A DNA stretch of 64,000 nucleotides from Candidatus Intricatilinea gracilis (GTDB taxonomy: Bacteria; Pseudomonadota; Gammaproteobacteria; Burkholderiales; Burkholderiaceae_C), in assembly GCA_016702605.1 (NCBI GenBank), contig JADJDQ010000023.1, positions 308,190-372,189 on the forward strand, read 5' to 3'. Position 1 is the stretch's first letter; each line of letters begins with the position of its first letter. Positions 42,353 to 51,504 of this stretch are shown piece by piece. The translations under genes and the position numbers were made by a program. The notes under the pieces are model-generated. The model was given only the letters and a program-made list of their open reading frames with translations, had not been told where the DNA came from and searched no databases.

Positions 42353-45300
42353 ATGAAGCTCGTTCCCAACAGCGGGGCAGATCGCGTTATCGACCTGATG
42401 CGGCCGCATCTGGCCGCCGGTCGGCAGCTGGGATGCGTCACGCCCTCGTTCTCACTCTTTGCGTTTGCCGAGCTTCGAGAGGCCCTAGTTAAGTTAGAGC
42501 GAGTGCAGCTGATCGTGCCGCCAGCTGACGTTGCCCTGGACTTCCTGGGCGGCGAGGGCGACCGCTCGTACCGCAATCGGCTGCAGTCGCGCTGGCTCGC
42601 AAATCAGTGCGCCCAGTGGCTGGCTGGCAAGGTGGACCTCAGGCGCGCGCAGGGCCGCGTGCCGCAAGGCACGGCCGTCATGCGCGATGCGACGGGCGCC
42701 GCCGAGCAGGTGGTGCTGGGCTCGTTCGCATTCAGCACGGACGGCCTGGGCTTGACGCCTGGCAACCCCTTGAACCTGATTCAAGCGTCCGAGTCCAGCG
42801 CGGAGGCAGCGCAGCTCTCAAGGTGGTTTGACCAGCAGTGGAATGCGTTGCGAACGCAGCCGGAAGGCCGTGACGCGCTCGTGGCGGCCTTGCGCGACAT
42901 CGGCGCGCACCAGGCGCCGTTCACGGTCTACACGTTGATCTTGAATTGCCTGTTCGGCGACCGGGGTGACGAGCTGGACGAAGAGCGCATCGTCAAGTCC
43001 GCTACGGGCATCCGCAACACCGTGGTGTGGAAGAAGCTGTTCAAGTTCCAGCGCGACGGCGTGGTGGGGGCAATCGACAAACTGGCCCGATTCGGCGGTT
43101 GCATCATCGCGGACAGCGTCGGCCTGGGCAAAACGTTCGAGGCGCTGGCCGTCATCAAGTACGCGGAGCTTCGCAACGACCGCGTTCTGGTGCTGGCCCC
43201 CAAGCGCTTGCGCGACAACTGGACCCTCTACAAGGCGAACGACAAGCGCAATGTCCTGGCCGCCGACCGGTTCAACTACGACGTGTTGAACCACACCGAC
43301 TTGTCGCGCGACGGCGGCACGTCGGGCGACATCGACCTGTCCCATGTGAACTGGGGTAACTACGACCTGGTGGTCATCGACGAGTCGCACAACTTCCGCA
43401 ACAAGAAGTCCCCGCGCCAGGGCACCGAGACGCGCTACGACCGTCTGATGCGCAAGATCATCAAGGAAGGCGTCAAGACGCGCGTGCTGATGCTTTCCGC
43501 CACGCCCGTCAACAACCGGCTGGCCGACCTGAAGAACCAGATCGCTTTCGTGACCGAAGGCGACGACACCGCGCTGCTAGGGCATGGCATCGCCAGCATC
43601 GAGCAAACCACGCGCAAGGCCCAGATCCAGTTCAACCGCTGGCTGACCATGGACGAGGCCGAGCGCACGCCGGCCCACCTGGTCGAGATGTTGGGCTTCG
43701 ACTACTTCACCTTGTTGGATCACCTGACCATCGCCCGTTCGCGCCGGCACGTCGAGCGCTATTACGGCACCGACGAGACCGGCAAGTTCCCGAGCCGGCT
43801 GCCGCCCATCAACATCAAGGCCGACGTGGACCTGGCCGGCCAGTTCCGGGCCATCAAAGACATCAACCTAGAAATCCGGCGCTTGAACCTGGCCAGCTAC
43901 GCGCCACTGCGCTACGTGTTGCCGCACAAGCAGGCCGCCTACGATGCCAAGTACAGCACCCAAATCCGGGGCGGCGAGAGTTTTTTCCGGCAGGCTGACC
44001 GTGAAGAGAGCTTGATTCACCTGCTGCGGGTAAACGTGCTCAAGCGCATGGAAAGTGCTGTTTCGTCTTTCTCGCTGACCGTGCAGCGGCAGTTGAAGGA
44101 CGTTGAAGCCGTGCTGGCCCACATCGAGGGCCACGTCGAAGGCATTGAGGAGATCGACATCACCGATGTCGATATCGAAGACCCGGCCTTCGAGGCCCTG
44201 CTGGTCGGCCGAAAGGTCAAGGTGCTGCTGGGCGACGTCGACCTTGTCCGCTGGAAGCAGGACCTCATCGAGGACCGCAACCGCCTGGCGACGCTGCTGG
44301 CTGCCGCCCAGCAGGTGGGCGCCGCCCGCGATGCCAAGCTGGCCAAGCTGCGCGAAATGATTGAGCAGAAGTGCCGTCACCCCATCAACACAGGTAACCG
44401 CAAGATCATCGTCTTCACCGCGTTTTCGGACACGGCCCAGTACCTGTACGCCAACCTGGCGCCGTGGGCCAAGGCAAGCCTCGGCATTGACGCTGCACTG
44501 GTCACCGGCAGCGCCGGCATCCAGTCCACCCTGCCGGGCCTGCGCAAGAACATGAGCAGCGTGTTGTCTGCTTTCGCGCCTCGCGCCAAGGAGCGGCCGG
44601 CCGACATGGCGGCCGAGGGTGAAATCGACCTGTTGATTGCCACCGACTGCATCTCCGAAGGCCAGAACCTTCAGGACTGCGACTGGCTGGTCAACTACGA
44701 CATCCACTGGAACCCGGTCCGCATCATTCAGCGGTTCGGTCGTATCGACCGCATCGGCTCGCCCAACAAGAGCATCCAGTTGGTCAACTTTTGGCCCAAC
44801 ATGGAGCTGGAGGAATACATCGGCCTGGAACAGCGCGTCAGCGGACGCATGGTGCTGCTGGACGTGTCTGCCACGGGTGAAGAAAACCTCATCGAACAGC
44901 AGTCGGGCGACCCGATGAACGACCTCGAGTACCGGCGCAAGCAATTGCTAAAGCTCCAGGACACGGTCATCGATATGGAAGACCTGTCGAATGGCGTGTC
45001 CATCACCGACTTGACGTTGACTGACTTCCGTATCGACCTGGCCCAGCACCTCAAAGAGCACCCCGGCCAGCTCGAAGGATTGCCGATGGGCACTTACGCG
45101 GTCACCACCAGCATCGACGCCGACATTGCGCCGGGCGTCATCTTCTGCCTTCGGGCCGAAGGCGCGGTGGCAGCCAAGGGTCGGCAGTCCGACTACCCGC
45201 TGGCGCCGATCTACCTGGCCCACGTCGGCAACGACGGCGCGGTGCTGCTGCCCTACACCCAGGCCAAGCGCATCCTGGATCGACTCAAGCGCCTGGCCCT

Positions 45301-45586
45301 TGGGCGCGAGCTGCCTGACGACGGTGCCTGCGCAAGGTTTGACAGGAACACCCGGAAAGGCGAGGACATGCGCCACGAACAGAAGCTGTTGGCCACCGCT
45401 GTGGCCTCAGTGGTGGGTAAGAATGAGGAGCGTGCGGTGGCCAGCCTGTTTTCGCCGGGTGGGACTCACGCGATGAAGGGCGAGTTTGCGGGTGCGGGCG
45501 ACTTCGAAGTCTTGGCATTCATGGTGGTCCTGCCTGTTAATGCAGGCAAGGAACCTAAGAACGATTATTCCCAAAAGGACAGCTGA
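42353..45586 (+). CDS. SNF2-type helicase with degenerate phospholipase-D-like N-terminus
   Basis: A 1077-residue protein, first of six same-strand genes. Residues about 1-180 resemble the PLD-like nuclease domain found before many defence helicases, but the HxK motif is replaced (VPQGTAVMRD) although the following strand GSFAFSTDGLGL is kept, so this domain is probably not a nuclease. The helicase has motif I CIIADSVGLGKTFEALAV, motif Ia VLVLAPKRLRDNW, motif II LVVIDESHNFRN, motif III MLSATPVNNRL, and late motifs LLIATDCISEGQNLQDCDWLVNYD and IIQRFGRIDRIGS. A DESH helicase box and the arginine fingers look intact. ATG 42353 follows ggggagttga. It probably remodels or translocates on DNA for the array. 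Confidence 0.9.
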   Translation: MKLVPNSGADRVIDLMRPHLAAGRQLGCVTPSFSLFAFAELREALVKLERVQLIVPPADVALDFLGGEGDRSYRNRLQSRWLANQCAQWLAGKVDLRRAQGRVPQGTAVMRDATGAAEQVVLGSFAFSTDGLGLTPGNPLNLIQASESSAEAAQLSRWFDQQWNALRTQPEGRDALVAALRDIGAHQAPFTVYTLILNCLFGDRGDELDEERIVKSATGIRNTVVWKKLFKFQRDGVVGAIDKLARFGGCIIADSVGLGKTFEALAVIKYAELRNDRVLVLAPKRLRDNWTLYKANDKRNVLAADRFNYDVLNHTDLSRDGGTSGDIDLSHVNWGNYDLVVIDESHNFRNKKSPRQGTETRYDRLMRKIIKEGVKTRVLMLSATPVNNRLADLKNQIAFVTEGDDTALLGHGIASIEQTTRKAQIQFNRWLTMDEAERTPAHLVEMLGFDYFTLLDHLTIARSRRHVERYYGTDETGKFPSRLPPINIKADVDLAGQFRAIKDINLEIRRLNLASYAPLRYVLPHKQAAYDAKYSTQIRGGESFFRQADREESLIHLLRVNVLKRMESAVSSFSLTVQRQLKDVEAVLAHIEGHVEGIEEIDITDVDIEDPAFEALLVGRKVKVLLGDVDLVRWKQDLIEDRNRLATLLAAAQQVGAARDAKLAKLREMIEQKCRHPINTGNRKIIVFTAFSDTAQYLYANLAPWAKASLGIDAALVTGSAGIQSTLPGLRKNMSSVLSAFAPRAKERPADMAAEGEIDLLIATDCISEGQNLQDCDWLVNYDIHWNPVRIIQRFGRIDRIGSPNKSIQLVNFWPNMELEEYIGLEQRVSGRMVLLDVSATGEENLIEQQSGDPMNDLEYRRKQLLKLQDTVIDMEDLSNGVSITDLTLTDFRIDLAQHLKEHPGQLEGLPMGTYAVTTSIDADIAPGVIFCLRAEGAVAAKGRQSDYPLAPIYLAHVGNDGAVLLPYTQAKRILDRLKRLALGRELPDDGACARFDRNTRKGEDMRHEQKLLATAVASVVGKNEERAVASLFSPGGTHAMKGEFAGAGDFEVLAFMVVLPVNAGKEPKNDYSQKDS

Positions 45587-45589
45587 AGT

Positions 45590-46576
45590 ATGTCCAATGC
45601 AAAGTTGCTCAGGCAGTTGATCAAGGCAGGCATCGAGGGTGACTCGGACAGCTTTAACGCAGCCTCGGAAGCCGTCATTCGCGAGGAGCGCGAAAAGAAG
45701 CATCACCTTCTTGCCAACGACCTGGAGCGCCTGCTGTACGGCGAGCGCTCGACCACTGGCCGCGGCCACCTCCGCTTGCTGCCGGCGAAAGAACTGCCCA
45801 TCAACAAGGACAGCGGCTTGGCCCTGCTCGAAGAGCGGCCTACGGCTCGGGACGAGAGCGACATCGTGCTGGGCGATTCGGCACAGTCTGCACTGGACGA
45901 GGTTCTGATGGAGCACCGCCGCGGTGACGTGCTGCTGGCCCACGGCCTGCAGCCCGCCCAGCGGCTGCTGTTCTGCGGCCCGCCAGGCTGCGGCAAGACC
46001 CTCGCGGCCGAGGTGATGGCGAGTGCGCTCGACCTGCCCTTGGTCGTCGTTCGTCTCGACTCGGTCATCTCTTCGTTGCTGGGTGAGACCTCCGCCAACC
46101 TTCGCAAGGTCTTCGACTACGTGTCGGCGCGTCCAGTTGTCGCGCTCTTTGATGAATTCGATGCCCTGAGCAAGGATCGCGGCGCTAGCGACGACCACGG
46201 CGAGCTCAAGCGGTCGGTAAATGCTGTGCTGCAGATGATGGACGGGTACAGGGGCCCAAGCATCCTGATAGCCACAACGAACTATGAGACCCTGCTGGAC
46301 AAGGCGGTGTGGCGGCGGTTCGACGAAGTCATTCGCTTCGAACCTCCCAACCTAGAGCAGGCCAAGCGTCTTCTTGCCCTGAAGTTGTCTGGCGTTCGTC
46401 GGAACTTCGAGATCGACGATCCCAAGGTCGCCGCGCTCTTCAAGGGCTTGTCGCACGCAGACGTTGAGCGCGTACTGCGCCGCGCCGTCAAGGACATGAT
46501 TCTTTCCAATCGAGAGTTCCTCGCCAAGGCCCATCTAGAGGCTGCGCTGGCGAAGGAATATCGACAACCACACTGA
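45590..46576 (+). CDS. AAA+ ATPase (paired with subtilase)
   Basis: A 328-residue protein of the central/FtsH-like AAA type. Walker A is LFCGPPGCGKTLAAEVMA (about 127-144), Walker B ALFDEFDALSKDRG (about 184-197), sensor 1 ILIATTNYETLLD and the arginine-finger region VWRRFDEVIRFEPP. A winged/helical lid follows (SHADVERVLRRAVKDMI). It starts three bases after the helicase stop and is followed after 21 bases by the subtilase. AAA ATPase-subtilase pairs are known from defence loci, where the ATPase is thought to deliver or activate substrate. Here the pair is embedded in a type III restriction locus. Confidence 0.9.
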   Translation: MSNAKLLRQLIKAGIEGDSDSFNAASEAVIREEREKKHHLLANDLERLLYGERSTTGRGHLRLLPAKELPINKDSGLALLEERPTARDESDIVLGDSAQSALDEVLMEHRRGDVLLAHGLQPAQRLLFCGPPGCGKTLAAEVMASALDLPLVVVRLDSVISSLLGETSANLRKVFDYVSARPVVALFDEFDALSKDRGASDDHGELKRSVNAVLQMMDGYRGPSILIATTNYETLLDKAVWRRFDEVIRFEPPNLEQAKRLLALKLSGVRRNFEIDDPKVAALFKGLSHADVERVLRRAVKDMILSNREFLAKAHLEAALAKEYRQPH

Positions 46577-46597
46577 GTCGCCTAGGGAGGCAACTGG

Positions 46598-48928
46598 ATG
46601 GCATATGAGCACCTGCGGCTAGAGAAGGAGGCCCCGGTAACTGACCGGCATCGCCGCCCTGGATTTGGCCCCCCGCCGCCCGCGGACCCGCGTGGGCACG
46701 GCAATGCGCTGCTCCGAAGCTTCCGAGCGGTACGCGAGGTGGCTGCAAATGAGGATATGGGCGGATTCGATGATCGGAAGCTGCTGAAGATCTGCCTCAG
46801 GGGGGGCGAACGGCAGCTTCCCGACTTCAGCCTGATTGAGGGTTTGGAGGTCGTCAGCCAAGAAGGGCATGAAGTTGTCCTGGCCTTTGCAACGGCGGCC
46901 GGACTGAACTTGGTCGAAGAGCGTCTCGCAACACTGGCCCGGGACGGCAGGGTGACACGCAAGGAGCTCTTGTTTGTCATCGATGCTTTCGAGCACTGGA
47001 CGCCGGAGGACCGCACCGGTGCGGCGCTGGCCGAGCACGGCCTGCCCGAAGAGGGGCCATGTACCGTGGACGTCGAGTTGTGGCCGCAGGAGATGCCGGT
47101 ACGTCGGCAGTCAACGATGGCCGCGTTCTTGGCGTTCGCACGAGAGTGCGGAGCTGAGGTGCTTGACCGAGTTATCAGCCCGTCGTTGCTCATGGTTAGG
47201 CTCCATTGCGACCGGGGGTCGGTCGAACAGATTCTTCGGTACCGGGACGCGCGGACGGTGGACTTGCCGCCGCGCTGGGGCTTGGCCGTCGGTACCGTTG
47301 CTGCCGACGTTAACCGCTTTCCGGCGCCACAGCCGCCTGCAGCAGATGCGCCCCGGGTGGCAGTCCTAGATGCGGGTTTGGTGACCGGGCAGCCGCTGAT
47401 CGCGCCGGCCGTGGGGCACGCCCAAGGGTACGTCCTGCCGCACCGTAGCCCGGACGACGCGGACCCATGGCACGGCACATCGGTTGCAGGGCTTGCCCTC
47501 TACGGTGACGTTGAATCCGCGATTGCGGCGGGCGTGTTCGCCCCTAGCCTCTTCCTGGTGTCTGGGCGGGTTTTTAACCACGACGGAACTGACCAGACTG
47601 AGTTCGTCGAGAACGCCGTCGAGCGGGCCGTGAGAGACCTGCACAACGAGTTCGGGTGCCGGGTCTTTAACCTCAGCTACGGAGACCTGAACAAGGTCTA
47701 CTCCGGTGGGCACTTACGGGGGCTTGCGTACACGCTGGACCGCCTCACTCGGGAGCTGGGCGTGCTGTTCGTGGTTTCCACCGGCAACCTCATGGTGGAT
47801 AGTCTGCCAGGCGACCCCATCGGCAGGTTCCCAGGCTACCTGCTGAATGACCACGCCCGCTTGGTGGACCCCGCCACAGCGCTCAATGCGGTGACCGTCG
47901 GTGGAATTGCCCGCCACGAAGCTACACGCGGCGCCCAGCTGCATCCACACCTCATCGACGACCGTCCCATTGCCAGGACGGGCCACCCGTTCCCGCTTAC
48001 TCGCTCGGGCCCTTCCATCGGCGGCGCCATCAAGCCCGACTTTGTCGATCACGCCGGCAACTTGGCTGTGGTGCGGCTGACCGGTCGGACTGCCCATCGG
48101 GGACTTGGCGTGGTTACCACGAACGGTGGCTTTGCGGGCGGGAGCGCCTTCAGGGAAGAGGTGGGAACCAGCTTCGCCGCGCCTGCGGTTGCGCACAGGG
48201 CAGCCAAGCTGCTACGCAGCCTGCCTGACGCGAGCCACAACCTTCTTAGGGCTCTGCTTGGCGCCCACGCCTATTGGCCTGCGCCATCTGTTCCCTTGTT
48301 GAACCCGCACGACAATGCTGAGGGGCGCGACTGCCTCACCCGCCTCGTCGGCTACGGTTGCATCAACGACGGTGCGTTGGAGCAGTCCCTGGACAATGTC
48401 GTGTCGTTGATCTGCGAGGAGCAGATCGGTAACGACCGGTGCCAGCTCTATGCAGTGCCCATCCCCGACGAACTCTGGGATGGAGGGCGGAGGACGCGTG
48501 AGGTGACGGTCGCCCTGGCATACAGCCCCGCTGTCCGGACCACGCGGCTGGACTACCGGATGACGAAGCTCAAGTTCAGCCTGGTGGTCGCTAGTGAATT
48601 GAATGTAGTGGCCGCAGCGTTCCAGCGGAACCGTGACCAGGGGCTACCTGAGCGCGGCACAAATAGGTGGCTCTCTGGCGAAGCGCGGCAGGCGGGCACG
48701 CTCCAGGTGTCGAGGTGGCGCTTTCTACAGCGCCCTCAAGGCCAGGTCTACGTGGTTGTGACCCGGCAAGATGCAGCCTGGTCCATGGTTGGTGATGACC
48801 CGGAGCCCTACGCTTTGTGCGTCAGCATCGCCGACCGGTCCAACGCTCAGTCGCGCCTGTACAACCAGGTCCAGGCCGTACTCAGGGCTCGGGTCGAACA
48901 GCGTGCGCGCGCCCGTGTCGGCGGGTGA
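46598..48928 (+). CDS. Subtilisin-like serine protease (S8)
   Basis: A 776-residue protein without signal peptide, hence probably intracellular. The catalytic triad is visible: D258 in RVAVLDAGLV, H292 in DPWHGTSVAGLAL and S525 in GTSFAAPAVAHRAA; the oxyanion asparagine is likely in VVSTGNLMVD. About 240 residues precede the protease domain and about 220 follow it with no recognised domain. The ATG at 46598 follows a weak site (gggaggcaactgg). Its stop is two bases before the DUF4391 gene. Proteolysis of phage or host proteins on trigger, controlled by the AAA partner, would fit, but this is inference. Confidence 0.9.
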   Translation: MAYEHLRLEKEAPVTDRHRRPGFGPPPPADPRGHGNALLRSFRAVREVAANEDMGGFDDRKLLKICLRGGERQLPDFSLIEGLEVVSQEGHEVVLAFATAAGLNLVEERLATLARDGRVTRKELLFVIDAFEHWTPEDRTGAALAEHGLPEEGPCTVDVELWPQEMPVRRQSTMAAFLAFARECGAEVLDRVISPSLLMVRLHCDRGSVEQILRYRDARTVDLPPRWGLAVGTVAADVNRFPAPQPPAADAPRVAVLDAGLVTGQPLIAPAVGHAQGYVLPHRSPDDADPWHGTSVAGLALYGDVESAIAAGVFAPSLFLVSGRVFNHDGTDQTEFVENAVERAVRDLHNEFGCRVFNLSYGDLNKVYSGGHLRGLAYTLDRLTRELGVLFVVSTGNLMVDSLPGDPIGRFPGYLLNDHARLVDPATALNAVTVGGIARHEATRGAQLHPHLIDDRPIARTGHPFPLTRSGPSIGGAIKPDFVDHAGNLAVVRLTGRTAHRGLGVVTTNGGFAGGSAFREEVGTSFAAPAVAHRAAKLLRSLPDASHNLLRALLGAHAYWPAPSVPLLNPHDNAEGRDCLTRLVGYGCINDGALEQSLDNVVSLICEEQIGNDRCQLYAVPIPDELWDGGRRTREVTVALAYSPAVRTTRLDYRMTKLKFSLVVASELNVVAAAFQRNRDQGLPERGTNRWLSGEARQAGTLQVSRWRFLQRPQGQVYVVVTRQDAAWSMVGDDPEPYALCVSIADRSNAQSRLYNQVQAVLRARVEQRARARVGG

Positions 48929-48930
48929 CC

Positions 48931-49740
48931 ATGGTTGGTGTCTCCGAACTGGTCGAAGCCCTGCGTCTGCCCGGATCTTGCCGGGTGGATCAGCGCGTCC
49001 CCAAGAAGATGCTGATCGAGAACGGTGCACCCACGGCCGCCGACAAGCGGCTGCTGAACGACGCCATCGAAGAAATCCAGTGGATCGCTGCGCTGAAGCC
49101 CAACACCGTGGGGGTGCCTGACTACCGCGACAAGGAACGGGAATACTTGGAAGTGGCGGTGCTCAGCATCGCCACACGTGGCGCGCAGGCCGTCGTTGAC
49201 CCGGGGGCCGCAGCCGCCAAGCCTGTCAACACGACTCGGCTGGCCGAGCTGGTGCATCGGGCGGTGCCATACCCCGTGCTGTTGTTGCTTGCGGCCCCGC
49301 AGGGCCTGTGCATGTCGATGGCCCACAAGCGGTGGGCGCAGAACGAAGCCGGCAAGGTCGTGCTGGACGGCGAGGTTGCCACCATCGACACGGCAGGAGA
49401 ACTTTCGCCCGCGCACCCCTTTATGCAGAGCCTGGCATTGGCATGTCAACCCCAGGCGACGCTGATGGCGCTGTATCAAGGCTGGCTGGACTGCCTGACG
49501 GCACTCCAGGCCGCTCGATACACCGGCACGTTCAAGGCCGTAGGCGACCCGGCGCAAGCATTGGTGCGCCGGGCTGCATTGCGGGAATGCCAGCGGCTGG
49601 AGCAGGAAGCCAGCCGCCTGCGCGGGCTGGCAGCCAAGGAAAAGCAGATGGCCAAGCAGGTGGACCTGAACCTAGCGCTCAAGCGTGTTCAGGCCGACCT
49701 GATGATGACCCGCGAACAACTTTTAGGATTTACCCAATGA
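48931..49740 (+). CDS. DUF4391 domain protein
   Basis: A 269-residue protein with landmarks of the DUF4391 family: an N-terminal CRVDQRVPKKMLIENGAPTA segment, IEEIQWIAALKPNTVGVP, EYLEVAVLSI and a VLLLLAAPQGLCMSMAHKRW core, ending in a long helix (ECQRLEQEASRLRGLAAKEK). This family is regularly encoded between helicase and type III methyltransferase genes. Function unknown; a structural or specificity role in the complex is possible. The ATG at 48931 lies two bases past the protease stop; an earlier in-frame start at 48817 overlaps the protease and is rejected. Its stop overlaps the Mod ATG (ATGA). Confidence 0.8.
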   Translation: MVGVSELVEALRLPGSCRVDQRVPKKMLIENGAPTAADKRLLNDAIEEIQWIAALKPNTVGVPDYRDKEREYLEVAVLSIATRGAQAVVDPGAAAAKPVNTTRLAELVHRAVPYPVLLLLAAPQGLCMSMAHKRWAQNEAGKVVLDGEVATIDTAGELSPAHPFMQSLALACQPQATLMALYQGWLDCLTALQAARYTGTFKAVGDPAQALVRRAALRECQRLEQEASRLRGLAAKEKQMAKQVDLNLALKRVQADLMMTREQLLGFTQ

Positions 49741-51494
49741 CGGAGAACAAGATGCAGAAGATCGACGCGACCAGTGCGGAGGCGCAATCAGCAGACCCGA
49801 TGGTGGCCAACATCGAACAGCTCAAGGCGCTGTTCCCTGATGCCCTAACACCCAGTACGGGAACGCTTCGTCCGTGTCCCAACGACAGCGTAGATTGGGA
49901 TATGAGCCAGAACCTAATGATTGAGGGTGACAACCTGGAAGTGCTCAAGCTCCTGCAGAAGAGCTACGCCGGCAAGGTCAAGGTCATCTATATCGACCCG
50001 CCATACAACACCGGGAACGACTTTGTTTACCCGGATAATTTCCAGGATAATATCAAAAACTACTTAGAGATAACAGGGCAGATTCAGGGTGGTTCCAAGG
50101 TAAGCACCAACACAGAAGCCAGCGGTCGATTCCACACAGACTGGCTGAACATGATGTATCCGCGATTAAAGCTTGCACGGACACTTCTCCGCGAGGATGG
50201 CGCGATCTTCATTACTGCCGACGATGGTGAGGCGGCGAATCTTCGCCTAATCTGCGATGACATTTTTGGAGAGGAGAATTTCCGCGCCTGCGTGTCTTGG
50301 CAGAAGAAATACGCCGTCAGCAACAATTTCAAAGGTATTGCGTCAATTCGAGACGTCATCCTCGTGTACGCAAAGTCACCCGCCTTTGTGAACGGATTTC
50401 TGCCGAGAGACGATGAGTCGCGTGCAAGATATCAGAATCCAGACAACGATCCACGCGGCCCATGGAAGCCTGTTGACTACTGGAACATGGCGTCGGTTGA
50501 GGATCGTCCGAATCTGGTCTATGAAATAGTCAATCCTAATACTGGTACGACTATCTACCCTGACCGAAAGGCTTGGAAGTTTGCCAAAGAGACTCACGAA
50601 AAGCACGAAGCCGAAAAACGGATTTGGTGGGGAGTCGGGGGGACAAATTCAGTGCCAGCGTTGAAGCTGTTTCTGACCGATGTTCGCGATGGGCTGATCC
50701 CGCACAACTGGTGGCCGCATGAAGATGCTGGACACACAGACGAGGCAAAGAAGGCGCTCGATAGGTTATTTGATGGAATAGCCCCCTTCGACACGCCAAA
50801 GCCGCTTCGCTTGCTGAAGCGAATTTTCCAGGTTGGAGCACTTGGTCCAGAAGATATCGTATTGGACTTTTTCGCTGGCTCTGGAACAACCGGGCATGCA
50901 GTATATGAGGCAAACAAAGAAGATGACGGACGACGCCGCTTCATTCTTGTGCAACTTCCGGAGCCAATTGAAACTGCATCATATGCCAACATCGCCAAAA
51001 TAACAATTGATCGCCTAAAGCGTGCCGGAACTGCGATTCGCTCCGAAAACGCGGCAATGCAATGTGGATTTCGAGTCTTTCGACTGGATTCATCGAATAT
51101 TCGCGCGTGGAACCCTCAGCCCGAAAATCTTGCGCAAACGCTGCTTGATCATCAGGATCATGTGCTCGAAGGGCGGCACGAGGCCGATATTCTCTATGAA
51201 CTCTTGCTCAAGTTCGGCCTTGACCTCTGCGTGCCGGTAGTTCGACGTGCTATCGCTGGCAAAGATGTTCACACGGTTGGCGGCGGTGTCCTAATGGCTT
51301 GCCTTGCAGCGACTATTCCCGTGGAAGTTGTTGAAGCATTGTCGTCGGGTATTATTGCTTGGCGTAAGGAATTGGCGCCGGTTGGCGAAACGATTGTTGT
51401 GTTTCGCGATAGCGCATTTGCAGATGACGTTGCCAAGACCAATATGGCAGCGATTTTGGAACAGTCTGGCATCCAGACTGTGCGCAGCCTGTGA
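49737..51494 (+). CDS. Type III restriction-modification methyltransferase subunit (Mod)
   Basis: A 585-residue adenine methyltransferase of the beta class, where the catalytic DPPY comes first: YIDPPYNTGNDFVYPD (about 85-100), and the AdoMet FxGxG motif later: VLDFFAGSGTTGHAV (about 375-389). The region between holds the target-recognition domain. It methylates the array's target site to protect host DNA and helps Res recognise it. Codon use changes sharply inside the gene: the first hundred codons are GC-rich like the neighbours, but from about 50020 to 51490 the DNA is distinctly richer in A and T. That suggests replacement of the recognition and C-terminal part by recombination. It overlaps DUF4391 and precedes Res by ten bases. 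Confidence 0.93.
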   Translation: MTENKMQKIDATSAEAQSADPMVANIEQLKALFPDALTPSTGTLRPCPNDSVDWDMSQNLMIEGDNLEVLKLLQKSYAGKVKVIYIDPPYNTGNDFVYPDNFQDNIKNYLEITGQIQGGSKVSTNTEASGRFHTDWLNMMYPRLKLARTLLREDGAIFITADDGEAANLRLICDDIFGEENFRACVSWQKKYAVSNNFKGIASIRDVILVYAKSPAFVNGFLPRDDESRARYQNPDNDPRGPWKPVDYWNMASVEDRPNLVYEIVNPNTGTTIYPDRKAWKFAKETHEKHEAEKRIWWGVGGTNSVPALKLFLTDVRDGLIPHNWWPHEDAGHTDEAKKALDRLFDGIAPFDTPKPLRLLKRIFQVGALGPEDIVLDFFAGSGTTGHAVYEANKEDDGRRRFILVQLPEPIETASYANIAKITIDRLKRAGTAIRSENAAMQCGFRVFRLDSSNIRAWNPQPENLAQTLLDHQDHVLEGRHEADILYELLLKFGLDLCVPVVRRAIAGKDVHTVGGGVLMACLAATIPVEVVEALSSGIIAWRKELAPVGETIVVFRDSAFADDVAKTNMAAILEQSGIQTVRSL

Positions 51495-51504
51495 GGGGCA
51501 GGCC

